Assembly: GCA_002928535.1 (NCBI GenBank) | Contig: PERG01000004.1 | Coordinates: 62,001-126,000, forward strand | Direction: 5' to 3' | Source of the DNA: Methylotenera sp. | GTDB lineage: Bacteria > Pseudomonadota > Gammaproteobacteria > Burkholderiales > Methylophilaceae | Length of the DNA stretch: 64,000 nucleotides | Shown here: piece by piece, positions 44,666 through 53,506 of the stretch | Layout: each line of letters begins with the position of its first letter | Numbering within the stretch: the stretch's first letter is position 1 | Notes under the pieces: generated by a model | Seen by the model: the letters and a program-made list of their open reading frames with translations, nothing else | The model's database searches: none | Told to the model about the DNA's origin: nothing | Made by a program: the position numbers and the translations under genes

Positions 44666-46726
44666 TTACAAAGGTCTACCCTCAAATACATAAATCGCGC
44701 GCGGCTCCATTTGCAGCGACTTTTGTGACGCTGCAGTAATGGTTCTCAACGTGCTATTAATCAAGGGCTGCCATGCAAAAGTGTCGCAATGTGGAATTTT
44801 TGCATGGACTTTAACGTGAGATGCGTTAAACATGACCAAAACGGGTGGCCCATCACTATGGGGCGAAACAAATTTAACCACCATGCATTTGTTATTAGGG
44901 TCAGACCATTGCTCAGGGGTCATGGTATGACCGTTGGTATTAAACCAGGTAACGTCTGAATTACCGGCTGCATTCAGTTTGCCGGTTAAGAATTCAGCGC
45001 GCGATATTGCGTTATGTTTTTTACGTAACTGGGTAAGCTTACCCACAAAATCGACCAGATGCTCATCCGGGTGACTCCAGTCTACCCAGCCGATTTCATT
45101 ATCCTGGCAATAGGCATTATTGTTCCCTGACTGGGAGTTATTTAGCTCATCACCCGCCAGAAGCATCGGAATCCCTTGGGATAATAATAAGGTAGCCAAA
45201 AAGTTGCGTTTTTGTTGTGCTCTTAAAGCATTGATCTCCTTAGAGTCGGTCGGGCCTTCTTCCCCACAGTTCCAGCTACGGTTGTCATTGGCGCCGTCAT
45301 TATTATCTTCGCCATTCGCTTCATTATGCTTGTCGTTATAGGACACGAGGTCGGCCAAGGTAAACCCATCATGGGCAGTAATGAAATTCACACTGGACCA
45401 GGGTTTACGGTGCTGCTCATTGAATAGGTCGCTAGATGCCGCAAAACGGCTGGCAAAACGTGAAAGCGTGCCTTCCTTGCCCAACCAGAACTCGCGCGTG
45501 ACATCACGGTAATCGCCATTCCATTCTGAAAATCCAGGCAAGAAAGAGCCCAATTGGAATCCCCCAGGACCAACATCCCAAGGTTCGGCAATCAGTTTAC
45601 ATTGCGCCAGTACCGGGTCTTGTAGCATGGCATGGAATAAGGCGTGGTTGGAGTTAAAGCCATTTTCATTACGGCCTAACGTCAATGCCAGGTCAAACCG
45701 GAACCCATCAATTTTGTAAACGGTGGCCCACATCCTTAAACTATCCATCACCATTTGTAATACTTTTGGATGCGAAGTATTTAAAGCATTCCCACAGCCT
45801 GTCAGGTTGTCGTAATAACGGGGATTATCCGGTAAGCCTTTATAGTAACTAAGGTTATCAATGCCTTTCCAGGAAAGGGTAGGCCCTAAATGATTACCTT
45901 CGCAAGTATGGTTATAAACTACATCCAGGATCACTTCGATACCGGCTTCATGCAGTGCATCGACAGTGGCGGCAATTTCCTCTAACTCGCCACTGTGTAT
46001 ATAAGCTGATTCCGGGGCAAAGAACGCCAGGGTGTTATAGCCCCAGTAATTTGCCAAGCCTTTTTCCAGCAAATGGCGATCCTGCAGAAAGGCATGCACC
46101 GGCAATAATTCAATGGCAGTTATACCAATGCGATGTAAATGCGCTATGAGAATGGGGTCTGCCAAGGCTTTAAAAGTCCCACGAATGTCATGCGGAATTA
46201 ACGGATGCTGCATCGTTAAACCTTTTACATGCGCTTCGTAGATAATCGTTTTAGGCCAGCGGATATTAGGTTTGTCGACTTTCGCCAATATCTCGGTACC
46301 CACTACAATCCCTTTAGGCATATAAGGCGCACTATCCCTGAGATCCATGACTAAATCAGCATCTTCAACATCATCTATCGTGTAGCCGTAAAGCGCATCA
46401 TCCCACTGTAGATTGCCCGATAATTTACGTGCATATGGATCTAACAACAGCTTGTTTTTATTGAAACGCAAGCCTTCTTGCGGCGCCCAAGGGCCATTGA
46501 CCCGGTAACCATATAATTGTCCAGGTCTAATATCTGCTACGTGCCCATGCCAAACACCATTGGTGCATTCTTTTAGTTCGATGCGTTCTGTTTCGGATAA
46601 ACCATCTGGGCTAAATAGGCAAAGGGTAACATGGGTAGCATTGTCTGAGAAAAGCGTGAAATTGGTGCCATGTTGATCTGGCGTGGCCCCACGGGGATAC
46701 GGGGAACCTTCAGTAATACTTCGCAT
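44666..46726 (-). CDS. glgX: Glycogen debranching enzyme GlgX
   Basis: A protein of about 686 residues of GH13_11 that hydrolyses alpha-1,6 branches of glycogen limit dextrins. It has an N-terminal CBM48 domain (GTNFTLFSDNATHVTLCLFS), a catalytic barrel with nucleophile D345 (GFRFDLALTLG) and acid/base E381 (LIAEPWDVGPG), and FITAHDGFTL. I take the ATG at 46726 with AAGGA 5 bases upstream; the ATG two codons earlier leaves no room for a ribosome site. It is a single gene, separate from the glgE-tre operon but serving the same glucan. A strong RcsB-box-like palindrome lies 126-143 bp upstream. Confidence 0.93.
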   Translation of the reverse strand: MRSITEGSPYPRGATPDQHGTNFTLFSDNATHVTLCLFSPDGLSETERIELKECTNGVWHGHVADIRPGQLYGYRVNGPWAPQEGLRFNKNKLLLDPYARKLSGNLQWDDALYGYTIDDVEDADLVMDLRDSAPYMPKGIVVGTEILAKVDKPNIRWPKTIIYEAHVKGLTMQHPLIPHDIRGTFKALADPILIAHLHRIGITAIELLPVHAFLQDRHLLEKGLANYWGYNTLAFFAPESAYIHSGELEEIAATVDALHEAGIEVILDVVYNHTCEGNHLGPTLSWKGIDNLSYYKGLPDNPRYYDNLTGCGNALNTSHPKVLQMVMDSLRMWATVYKIDGFRFDLALTLGRNENGFNSNHALFHAMLQDPVLAQCKLIAEPWDVGPGGFQLGSFLPGFSEWNGDYRDVTREFWLGKEGTLSRFASRFAASSDLFNEQHRKPWSSVNFITAHDGFTLADLVSYNDKHNEANGEDNNDGANDNRSWNCGEEGPTDSKEINALRAQQKRNFLATLLLSQGIPMLLAGDELNNSQSGNNNAYCQDNEIGWVDWSHPDEHLVDFVGKLTQLRKKHNAISRAEFLTGKLNAAGNSDVTWFNTNGHTMTPEQWSDPNNKCMVVKFVSPHSDGPPVLVMFNASHVKVHAKIPHCDTFAWQPLINSTLRTITAASQKSLQMEPRAIYVFEGRPL

Positions 46727-46851
46727 AAACATCCTTCATAGGGAGCGTTTCGTGATTTTTTGGATTTGGTTATCGATTATCACAAGTGGACATGAGTAGA
46801 TAATTTAACGATTAAAAAAACGAAGTGATATCCGTTTTTAAGGAAAACCAA

Positions 46852-46869
46852 TATAAGAATATTCTTACA
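46852..46869. promoter_or_regulatory. RcsB-box-like palindrome before glgX
   Basis: TATAAGAATATTCTTACA, almost a perfect inverted repeat (core TAAGAATATTCTTA). It differs by a single base from the enterobacterial RcsB core TAAGAATATTCCTA. It lies between the response regulator stop and the glgX start. Confidence 0.65.
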
Positions 46870-46892
46870 AAAATCGGGGTTCTAAATATGCT

Positions 46893-47546
46893 TTAATTAA
46901 ATTCGGTTAAACAATGCTGATCTTTGGCATACAAAATTAGATCGGCATTATTCTTAAATTGCATTTTTTTAAGAATTTTAGAGCGGAACACGCTGACCGT
47001 GCTGGTGGAAATATTAAGATCGTTGGCAACATTGAGAATAGATTTGCCATTGGCTAATTTGAAAAAAACCTGTAATTCGCGTTTAGATAACGCATCGTGC
47101 ACTTTGCGATTGGCTTGCGCAAGTTGAGATTTCCGTTGTAATACCTCAGGCTTGATATACTTCTCACCAGTGTTAACCGCTTGAATACCCTCGATAATTT
47201 CTTCAATGCCGTAGTTTTTAGAAATATAGCCATTACATCCTAAGCGAATGTAATTTGCAGCAAAATCAAAATCTTCGCTGCCATTAATAATCAATATCGG
47301 CACATTGGCAAATGCCTGCTTGGTATCCAAAAAGGCTTCTAGGCCTTCGCTTTGAGGTATAGACACATCAAGGATAATTAAACTCGGATTAGCCTTAGCC
47401 GACCCCTCTTTTGATTCATTAGCAATTTTTTGAATCTGCGTAATTTTTTCAGTAGGCGTAACTTCCGCTTTTAAACGTGAATTGATAAGGTTCCGCAATG
47501 AACTTCTAACAAAGCGAAAGCCACCTAACAACAATATATCTTTCAT
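46893..47546 (-). CDS. Orphan RcsB/BvgA-type response regulator with atypical receiver
   Basis: A 217-residue NarL/FixJ-class response regulator. The receiver keeps the phospho-acceptor D60 (LIILDVSIPQ), the Ser/Thr position (NGSED) and the Lys (GYISKNYG). It lacks the acidic pair after strand beta-1: the N terminus reads MKDILLLGGFRF where DD is expected, so Mg-dependent phosphorylation may be lost or altered. The LuxR-type helix-turn-helix (about 150-210) with LSKRELQVFFKLANGKSI and STVSVFRSKILKKM closely resembles RcsB and BvgA. No histidine kinase is nearby. RcsB-box-like palindromes on both sides suggest it is their ligand. Confidence 0.85.
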   Translation of the reverse strand: MKDILLLGGFRFVRSSLRNLINSRLKAEVTPTEKITQIQKIANESKEGSAKANPSLIILDVSIPQSEGLEAFLDTKQAFANVPILIINGSEDFDFAANYIRLGCNGYISKNYGIEEIIEGIQAVNTGEKYIKPEVLQRKSQLAQANRKVHDALSKRELQVFFKLANGKSILNVANDLNISTSTVSVFRSKILKKMQFKNNADLILYAKDQHCLTEFN

Positions 47547-47609
47547 ATGGAATGTGCAGTATTAAGAAGATTCAAAAGTCCAATACTAGCAACCTGATTT
47601 TTATATATA

Positions 47610-47627
47610 TGTAGGAATATTCTTAAT
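47610..47627. promoter_or_regulatory. RcsB-box-like palindrome, response regulator/MscS divergent promoter (site 1)
   Basis: TGTAGGAATATTCTTAAT, a near-perfect copy of the consensus, 64 bp upstream of the response regulator start; suggests autoregulation. Confidence 0.6.
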
Positions 47628-47707
47628 CTAGTGTAGGAGATTGAGGATTCTTATTCAAAGCAGATCACGCGTTTGGTCTTGTATTCATTGAATGTGGGAA
47701 AAAAGTA

Positions 47708-47725
47708 CCTAGGAAAATTCTTACA
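47708..47725. promoter_or_regulatory. RcsB-box-like palindrome, response regulator/MscS divergent promoter (site 2)
   Basis: CCTAGGAAAATTCTTACA, about 80 bp upstream of the mscS start. Extra half-sites TGTAGGAGATTG (near 47632) and TGTAGGATATTACG (47730) flank it. Confidence 0.55.
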
Positions 47726-47803
47726 CGCTTGTAGGATATTACGGGATAGGCTCATGCCAGTGACTTTCATATACTTTTTTATTAAAAATAATGGGAGCAC
47801 GGT

Positions 47804-48877
47804 ATGCATGAATGGCTATTAGCACATACTTTTTTTAACTTACCTGCGTATCAGTGGGTGACTGCAGGATTTCTAACCCTCGTTTATTTCTTCCTTATCC
47901 TTAGCATTTGGAAACTCGTCATTCTGAAGCTGAAGGATTTTTCCGCTAAAACCCTTAACAGGATCGATGATGTCATCATTGAAGTATTGCAAGCCACGCA
48001 AAAGTGGATATTTGCATTGTTTGCACTATTACTGGGGATTCGCTTTTTAGCGTTGCCCGAAAGATGGTTAGACCGCCTTGACCATGTGACTTTTATTGTC
48101 TTGGGATTACAGATTGCAATCTGGATTTCTAAAGGCATTACTTTATGGGCAAGCGGCACTCTGATTACCCGGGATGGCGAAGTCCCTAATCCGGTAATCA
48201 CCGCGATGTTGTCCTGGATATTTAAGGCGGTCGTATGGTCGGTATTGCTGCTGACAGTATTGGCCAATGTTGGCGTTAATATTACTGCGTTTGTAGCGAG
48301 CCTTGGCATTGGCGGTGTAGCGGTGGCCTTGGCCGTGCAGAATATCCTCAGCGATTTATTCGCATCACTCTCCATTGGTTTGGACAAACCGTTTGTCATC
48401 GGCGATTTCATTATATTCGGTGATGTCATGGGCACAGTAGAGCGGGTGGGACTTAAAACGACACACATTCGCAGCTTAAATGGAGAGCAAGTGATATGCA
48501 GTAATACAGAGCTACTCAAAAATACCATACGTAACTACAAGCGTATGTCACAGCGCCGGGTTGCATTCACATTCGGGGTGAGTTATGCCACTGACCCAGA
48601 CCAGCTAGAGCAAATCCCAACCATGATTAAAAGTTATATCCAGAAAGTGGAGAAAGCGCGTTTTGATCGAGCTCATTTTAAGGGCTTTACGAGTACTACG
48701 CTTGAATTTGAAGTGGTTTACTTTTTAGACACTGATGATTTCAATCTCTATATGGATGTACAACAAGCGTTGAACCTCGCCCTCATGCGTGAGCTTAAAA
48801 CAATGGGCGTGGAATTTGCATTGCCAGGGATTAGTCTGGTGGGCTTGCACCCCATTCCTAAAGAGACCATTAAATAG
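47804..48877 (+). CDS. MscS-family small-conductance mechanosensitive channel
   Basis: A 357-residue inner membrane channel that opens under tension to release solutes. Four or five hydrophobic segments occupy the first 185 residues. The pore helix VGVNITAFVASLGIGGVAVALAVQ is Gly/Ala-rich as in MscS. The beta domain (DKPFVIGDFIIFGDVMGTVERVGLKTTHIRSLNGEQ) and the mixed C-terminal domain follow, ending near GISLVGLHPI. It is divergent from the response regulator, with RcsB-like boxes between, so osmotic and envelope stress control is likely. Confidence 0.9.
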   Translation: MHEWLLAHTFFNLPAYQWVTAGFLTLVYFFLILSIWKLVILKLKDFSAKTLNRIDDVIIEVLQATQKWIFALFALLLGIRFLALPERWLDRLDHVTFIVLGLQIAIWISKGITLWASGTLITRDGEVPNPVITAMLSWIFKAVVWSVLLLTVLANVGVNITAFVASLGIGGVAVALAVQNILSDLFASLSIGLDKPFVIGDFIIFGDVMGTVERVGLKTTHIRSLNGEQVICSNTELLKNTIRNYKRMSQRRVAFTFGVSYATDPDQLEQIPTMIKSYIQKVEKARFDRAHFKGFTSTTLEFEVVYFLDTDDFNLYMDVQQALNLALMRELKTMGVEFALPGISLVGLHPIPKETIK

Positions 48878-48890
48878 CTAGAACTCAAGC

Positions 48891-48908
48891 AGTAAGTAGA
48901 TTCTTACA
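48891..48908. promoter_or_regulatory. RcsB-box-like palindrome before the ferritin-like gene
   Basis: AGTAAGTAGATTCTTACA: good right arm and most of the left, 93 bp upstream of the start at 49001. Confidence 0.5.
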
Positions 48909-49000
48909 AAATTTTGCTCCTTTTGCCTATACAAATTTTTCCGTTAAAACCGCACAGTAGCGTTTCTAACTTAGATTGAGTTATTTAAGGAGAATCAGCA

Positions 49001-49459
49001 ATGATGGATAACGATGAAGCAATTTCAACACTCAATGATTTGATCGAAATCTCTAAAGATGGTGAAGAGGGTTTTCTTAAATCTGCAGAAAGTGTTGATG
49101 ACCCACAACTTAAAACTTTCTTTTTTCGCCGCTCACAAGAGGTGAAAGACAGTGTGGTTGAACTGCAAGATCTGGTGCGTGCTTTAGGCGGTAAACCAGC
49201 AGAATCAGCATCAGTGGCGGGTTACTTACATCGCCGCTGGATAGACCTTAAAACCGCTATTTTAAGTAACGATACGCTTGCGGTATTAAATGAAGTTGAG
49301 CGTGGTGAAGATGTTGCGCTCAATGCTTATCGCGAAGCCGCGAAAAAAGACTTACCACCGATGGCACGCTTAGTGGTGCTACGCCAGTTAGATGGTGCAC
49401 AACGTAATCACGATCAAGTGAAACAGTTACGCGACCAAGCCGAATTACAAACGCATTAA
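49001..49459 (+). CDS. PA2169-type ferritin-like four-helix-bundle protein (DUF2383)
   Basis: A 152-residue protein with the DUF2383/PA2169 pattern: ISTLNDLIEISKDGEEGF at the start, TFFFRRSQEVKDSVVELQ, and GYLHRRWIDLKTAILS with VLNEVERGEDVALNAYREA. It is predicted to be a ferritin-like bundle with Glu residues that could bind metal; physiological role unknown, often stress-linked. AAGGAG lies 8 bases before the ATG. The next gene follows after 28 bp and probably shares the transcript, with a terminator after it. Confidence 0.87.
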   Translation: MMDNDEAISTLNDLIEISKDGEEGFLKSAESVDDPQLKTFFFRRSQEVKDSVVELQDLVRALGGKPAESASVAGYLHRRWIDLKTAILSNDTLAVLNEVERGEDVALNAYREAAKKDLPPMARLVVLRQLDGAQRNHDQVKQLRDQAELQTH

Positions 49460-49487
49460 TTTAAGCGTATTTATTAAGGAGATTAGT

Positions 49488-49724
49488 ATGGTGAATACTC
49501 AAAATATTAAACCTGAAATGCCAGTAGTGTGTAGTCAAGATGGACAGTTTGCAACCGTAGACCATATGGAAGGCGATAACTGCATCAAGCTGAAAAAAGA
49601 CCAAAACGGTCAGCATCATTACATCCCTACCAGTTGGGTAGAGTCTACTGATAATGGAAAAGTCAAAATAGATCGGCCCGGCGAAGAGGCCATGCAAAAG
49701 TGGTCAACTTCTCCCTTGCATTAA
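49488..49724 (+). CDS. DUF2171-type small protein
   Basis: A 78-residue soluble protein with the PRC-barrel-like DUF2171 pattern: IKPEMPVVCSQDGQFATVDH, then IKLKKDQNGQHHYIPTSWVE. These small proteins are widespread in stress-response neighbourhoods but have no defined activity. AAGGAG with a 6-base gap fixes the start. It is second in a two-gene unit with the ferritin-like protein and ends at a strong terminator. Confidence 0.8.
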   Translation: MVNTQNIKPEMPVVCSQDGQFATVDHMEGDNCIKLKKDQNGQHHYIPTSWVESTDNGKVKIDRPGEEAMQKWSTSPLH

Positions 49725-49742
49725 CCGGTAGAAATGGCCAAG

Positions 49743-49771
49743 AGACTCAATCTTTGATTGAGTCTTTTTTT
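49743..49771 (+). terminator. Intrinsic terminator
   Basis: GACTCAAT-CTTTG-ATTGAGTC followed by seven T residues, closing the ferritin-like/DUF2171 unit. Confidence 0.93.
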
Positions 49772-49835
49772 AGGGTGCTAATTAATACTTAATTCAATAG
49801 GGATAAGCAGTGAGGGCCGATTTTATGCAGTTTCA

Positions 49836-49851
49836 TAGTCCATACAGACTA
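49836..49851. promoter_or_regulatory. TAGTCC-N4-GGACTA-type palindrome before a PEP-CTERM gene
   Basis: TAGTCCATACAGACTA, one mismatch between arms, 123 bp upstream of the PEP-CTERM gene at 49974. Confidence 0.55.
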
Positions 49852-49973
49852 TTGTTGAGCGGCCTTTAAGTCGATTAAATTGGTACACAAAATACATTTG
49901 TATTTGTACGGTTCAATCCAGCGAATAGTACTTAATTGGCGAGTTATAACGTAATTTTTTAAGGAGAATAATA

Positions 49974-50480
49974 ATGAAGGAATTGAAGTCTTTGGTTTTA
50001 GCCGTAAGTTTGGCTTTAACTTGTTTTACCGCCAATGCTGCAGTTGTAAAAAGTGCAGATCTGGATGCAAGTGCAAATAATGAATTTTACTCTTATAACG
50101 GAGTAGGGTCTGTTGGCTCAACTTTTAGCGATTATTTAGCCATATCTTTTGACGGCACACGAGATTTGGTCGGTAGTTTATCTGGTACTAGTACAAAAGG
50201 TATTACTTTCACCGCCTTCAATTTGTTAGCATCAGACATGACTACCATATTAGCAGAGGGAACTCTGGCAAATGTTGGTCCTAGATTAGCGTTTGGTGGG
50301 TTGGATAGCGTTAACTCTTTTGGTGACTATTTTGTTAACATTGCTGGAATTTCGACAGGCACAGCGGGATATAACGGTACCTTATCTTTGGTTTCACCAG
50401 TGCCAGAACCAGAAGTGTATGGCATGTTATTAGCAGGTTTGGGATTGATGGGCTTCGTGGCGCGTCGCCGTAAAGCTTAA
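49974..50480 (+). CDS. PEP-CTERM sorting-domain protein (FxDxF-like)
   Basis: A 168-residue exported protein: signal peptide (MKELKSLVLAVSLALTCFTA, cleavage near NAA), a beta-rich middle of the kind seen in FxDxF PEP-CTERM proteins (SDYLAISFDGTRDLVGSLSG, FGDYFVNIAG), and a complete sorting signal VPEPEVYGMLLAGLGLMGFV then ARRRKA. It should be processed by exosortase B encoded 9 kb downstream. AAGGAG precedes the ATG and a terminator follows. The candidate operator upstream matches that of the other PEP-CTERM gene. Confidence 0.92.
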   Translation: MKELKSLVLAVSLALTCFTANAAVVKSADLDASANNEFYSYNGVGSVGSTFSDYLAISFDGTRDLVGSLSGTSTKGITFTAFNLLASDMTTILAEGTLANVGPRLAFGGLDSVNSFGDYFVNIAGISTGTAGYNGTLSLVSPVPEPEVYGMLLAGLGLMGFVARRRKA

Positions 50481-50493
50481 TAAATATTGAAAT

Positions 50494-50523
50494 AAAAAAC
50501 CCATCTTAGGATGGGTTTTTTTT
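50494..50523 (+). terminator. Intrinsic terminator of the PEP-CTERM gene
   Basis: ACCCATC-TTAG-GATGGGT followed by TTTTTTT, with an A-run on the other flank. Confidence 0.92.
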
Positions 50524-50588
50524 GGGCCATATCAATGACAATTTTAGATTAACTTATTTTGAGCTAGGATACTGAGGCGATGACTAAT

Positions 50589-50951
50589 TTAAGTGTGTGC
50601 AGTGGATTGCTTTAGGCAACACACCCATTTGATTACTGCCATAGCGAGGGTAATGCCAATGATATCCGCGCCAAAATCCTCCCAGCCTGGTCTTCTGCCT
50701 GGCACAAACATTTGGTGCACTTCATCCAGCGCGCCTATGATTAACACCCCTACAGCAAGCTTCCATAAAGGAGTGTGAGGATAGGCTAACTTTGCCAAAA
50801 CCAGCATGCCACCGTAAAAGATGATGTGCACCACTTTATCCCAAGGCGGGGTAAACAAACTTCCTGCATAGGGCTGGCTTCCTCCTACAAACAGCACAAT
50901 GATCACAATGGCCAAACAGAATCTAGCCGCCCACTGAATAGAGGTTTTCAA
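50589..50951 (-). CDS. VanZ-family membrane protein
   Basis: A 120-residue protein with three or four membrane segments and the VanZ signature: WDKVVHIIFYGGMLVLAKL and ALDEVHQMFVPGRRPGWEDF followed by DIIGITLAMAV. VanZ-like proteins often occur in exopolysaccharide/exosortase loci; their biochemical role is undefined. It is the last gene of the leftward arm of the eps locus, 63 bp beyond epsB, and probably in its transcript. Confidence 0.87.
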   Translation of the reverse strand: MKTSIQWAARFCLAIVIIVLFVGGSQPYAGSLFTPPWDKVVHIIFYGGMLVLAKLAYPHTPLWKLAVGVLIIGALDEVHQMFVPGRRPGWEDFGADIIGITLAMAVIKWVCCLKQSTAHT

Positions 50952-51014
50952 ATTAAATGATACTTAAATGAGGTTGAGGAAAGACTTGAGTAACTCGTGG
51001 TACGGATTGAATAA

Positions 51015-52457
51015 CTAGTAGGCGTTTTTTTCGCCTTTGAAGACCACAGCAATGGTTTTACACACAATATACATGTCCAACTTTGGATTCCAATTGCGTA
51101 AATAATCCAAATCATAGTCAATACGTGCTTTCATTTTATCTAAGGTTTCTGTTTCACCGCGTAAGCCATTCACTTGTGCCCAGCCAGTAATGCCGGGTTT
51201 GACTTTATGGCGAATCATATAACCTTTAATCAGCTTACGATACATTTCATTATGCGAAACAGCATGAGGGCGTGGACCTACTACGCTCATGCGGCCTTGT
51301 AAAACATTAATAAATTGCGGTAGCTCGTCTAATGAAGATTTGCGTAGAAAGGCCCCGAATTTAGTAACGCGTTGATCATTTTTAGTAGCTTGGGTCACTT
51401 GAGCACCGTCTTCGGTTACGGTCATAGACCTGAATTTATACACCAAAATTTCCTGACCATCCAAACCATAACGGCGTTGTTTGAAGATGATTGGTCCGGG
51501 TGAGCTCATCTTAACGCCTATTGCAATGGCTACCAGCACTGGCGAGATGGCGACAAGAATCGCTGCCGAGAACAAGATGTCAGCAATGCGTTTAACCATG
51601 CCATTGAAGCCTGTGAATGGTGTTTCACACACGGCAACCACTGGAATGTCATCAATTTGGTCCATGCGTCCCTGAATCAGGTCAGTCATGAAGATATCCG
51701 GCACGAAGTAAATTGAAACAGTCGTATCTTTTAAATCATCCAGCAATTTTAGAATGCGTGGATGGCTGGACATTGGCAAGGAAAGGTAAATCACATTCAC
51801 ATGATTGCGTTTAATGTACTCCGCCATGCCATCGATATTGCCCAGTATTGATGCGTTAAGCTCGCCCCGCAACAAGGCATCAACGTCCGTGTGCTCTGCA
51901 ATTCTGGAAATACTGCGATCTTCAAAGAAACCGATAACCTTGGTTGACGCATAGCTCATATTTTGTAACCGCAAAGATAAAGCAATGCTTTGTTCATTCA
52001 CCCCTGCGATAACGGCACGCTTCATCGGCCCTTGTAATTGAATAATATAAGGCGCCATCACTTTTAAAGCGATCAAACCGGCAATCTGTAAGACCGGCGT
52101 TAATATGATCCACATCAGTATGGTCTGCTGTGTAAATAGATATAAGTAGTGAGTGCTATATGCGAATAAAACCAACAGACCAGACAAAACAGTCCAATTA
52201 AACAAGATTTCTTGCAAAGCTTTGGTGAAACTTAAACCCACTTTTGCACTGCCGGGAAATAGCAGCAAGAACATAATCAAGGATAAGAATAAATAGATAG
52301 AAGAAATGCTGCCTTCTTGCACAATCGCTACGATCCACAATGCAAAGACGGCGATCAGCGGTTCTGAAAGCGTTTCGAAAATCGTTAAAATATTATCGCG
52401 CGCAATTTTGATCCCAGAAGAGCGGCGAAAGAGCGGTATAGAGTTATTTTCAGTCAT
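51015..52457 (-). CDS. epsB: Undecaprenyl-phosphate glucose phosphotransferase (initiating sugar transferase)
   Basis: A 480-residue polyisoprenyl-phosphate hexose-1-phosphate transferase of the WcaJ/CpsE type, which loads the first sugar on undecaprenyl phosphate. Four or five N-terminal membrane helices and a Rossmann-like middle ([19 protein letters not shown]) precede the catalytic domain: [64 protein letters not shown] and [15 protein letters not shown]. The start ATG overlaps the epsA stop as ATGA. The symbol follows the methanolan cluster by analogy. Confidence 0.92.
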   Translation of the reverse strand: MTENNSIPLFRRSSGIKIARDNILTIFETLSEPLIAVFALWIVAIVQEGSISSIYLFLSLIMFLLLFPGSAKVGLSFTKALQEILFNWTVLSGLLVLFAYSTHYLYLFTQQTILMWIILTPVLQIAGLIALKVMAPYIIQLQGPMKRAVIAGVNEQSIALSLRLQNMSYASTKVIGFFEDRSISRIAEHTDVDALLRGELNASILGNIDGMAEYIKRNHVNVIYLSLPMSSHPRILKLLDDLKDTTVSIYFVPDIFMTDLIQGRMDQIDDIPVVAVCETPFTGFNGMVKRIADILFSAAILVAISPVLVAIAIGVKMSSPGPIIFKQRRYGLDGQEILVYKFRSMTVTEDGAQVTQATKNDQRVTKFGAFLRKSSLDELPQFINVLQGRMSVVGPRPHAVSHNEMYRKLIKGYMIRHKVKPGITGWAQVNGLRGETETLDKMKARIDYDLDYLRNWNPKLDMYIVCKTIAVVFKGEKNAY

Positions 52458-53248
52458 GCTTGAAATGTCCGGGTATATTCATTTACTGCTTGCGCACGGT
52501 TTAAAACATCGAGCTTTTTAAAGATGCGTTGCAGATGGTTTTTTACGGTAAAGGCACTGATATTTAGAATCATGCCGATATCTTGATTGGTTTTACCTCG
52601 TTTAACCCAATCCATAATTTCGGATTCTCGGCTGGATAATAGCCCGGCGAGCTCACTGGCCGTTGGCATTCTGTATAGCTGTTCAGGCAAATGTTCAAGT
52701 TGCCTGAGTGAAGAGTCAATATAAGGTAATAAAACACTCGCCATTTTTCTAGCACTGGTCGGCATTTTTCCTGAAGTATCAATAAAAACATAGAGGCAGT
52801 CTTGGCCGCCTCGCAGGTCTTTAATCCCGTGTACCAGCGCCAATTTCATTTTTTGCAATTGGGCACGCGTGTCTTTGCAATTCAAAGGCTGGTTATTGAA
52901 AATGCCTTTATCCATATTGAGGACAAAAGGGGATTTAGAGTTAGTTTCCCAATATTTAAAGAGGTTACCTAATAAGCCCGTGAAATTTTCAGTTGCCACT
53001 TTTGCCGTACGAAGCCCAGGTAATGGAGACACTACATCAATATGTAATTCCCCAAGTGCAAAATTTCCCCAGGCTGCAATCATCAATTTATGCGGAATGT
53101 ATTGCTGTATATCGCCTTGTAACCAAAGCAATAGATCAAAATGGGAATGGATAAATAAAGATTTGCTAGCGAGCGAGTTGAGGTCATCCAGCGTAATAAT
53201 GCTGTCATCCTCTAATTCGTTATGATTCAATTTTTCCTCAGCCTTCAT
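52454..53248 (-). CDS. epsA: LuxR-type regulator EpsA (exosortase B-associated)
   Basis: A 264-residue regulator: an N-terminal domain of about 190 residues without acyl-homoserine-lactone signature residues that I can identify, and a LuxR helix-turn-helix (LLSSRESEIMDWVKRGKTNQ, DIGMILNISAFTVKNHLQRI, KKLDVLNRAQAV). It belongs to the EpsA family found with XrtB/PEP-CTERM polysaccharide loci. I take ATG at 53248; an in-frame TTG at 53257 is possible but its upstream AGG would touch the codon. It is divergent from the main eps operon, and a degenerate TAGTCC-type palindrome lies 64 bp upstream. Confidence 0.88.
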   Translation of the reverse strand: MKAEEKLNHNELEDDSIITLDDLNSLASKSLFIHSHFDLLLWLQGDIQQYIPHKLMIAAWGNFALGELHIDVVSPLPGLRTAKVATENFTGLLGNLFKYWETNSKSPFVLNMDKGIFNNQPLNCKDTRAQLQKMKLALVHGIKDLRGGQDCLYVFIDTSGKMPTSARKMASVLLPYIDSSLRQLEHLPEQLYRMPTASELAGLLSSRESEIMDWVKRGKTNQDIGMILNISAFTVKNHLQRIFKKLDVLNRAQAVNEYTRTFQA

Positions 53249-53311
53249 AACTTTCAACCTGTTTAATATTCATTTAAACAAATGCACTAACTTTGCATTA
53301 TTCATTCGCAA

Positions 53312-53327
53312 TGGTGCATTTGGACTA
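53312..53327 (-). promoter_or_regulatory. Degenerate TAGTCC-type operator before epsA
   Basis: On the minus strand TAGTCCAAATGCACCA; its first 11 bases equal those inside the long palindrome at 35735, while the second arm keeps four of six bases. Confidence 0.4.
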
Positions 53328-53392
53328 TTGAAAACTCGACCTGCCCTGACTACGATGGCTTTAACTCAGCTCTTTTATGAGTATCTATGCAA

Positions 53393-53402
53393 GGAACGTT
53401 CC
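53393..53402. promoter_or_regulatory. Perfect 10-bp palindrome in the eps control region
   Basis: GGAACGTTCC flanked by AA on both sides, 145 bp upstream of epsA and 437 bp upstream of epsL. No regulator can be assigned. Confidence 0.35.
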
Positions 53403-53506
53403 AAAACGTAACTGCTTAAATATGAATGTTAAAACCTTTAGCATTCTGTGAGGCATATGGTAGACGTTGCGTAAGAATCTATTTATAGGGCCGATTCTGA
53501 ACTCTA

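Noticed and set aside
49461-49697. 78-codon minus-strand frame opposite the DUF2171 gene
   Set aside because: It overlaps a well-supported plus-strand gene with a ribosome site and terminator and shows no recognisable features.
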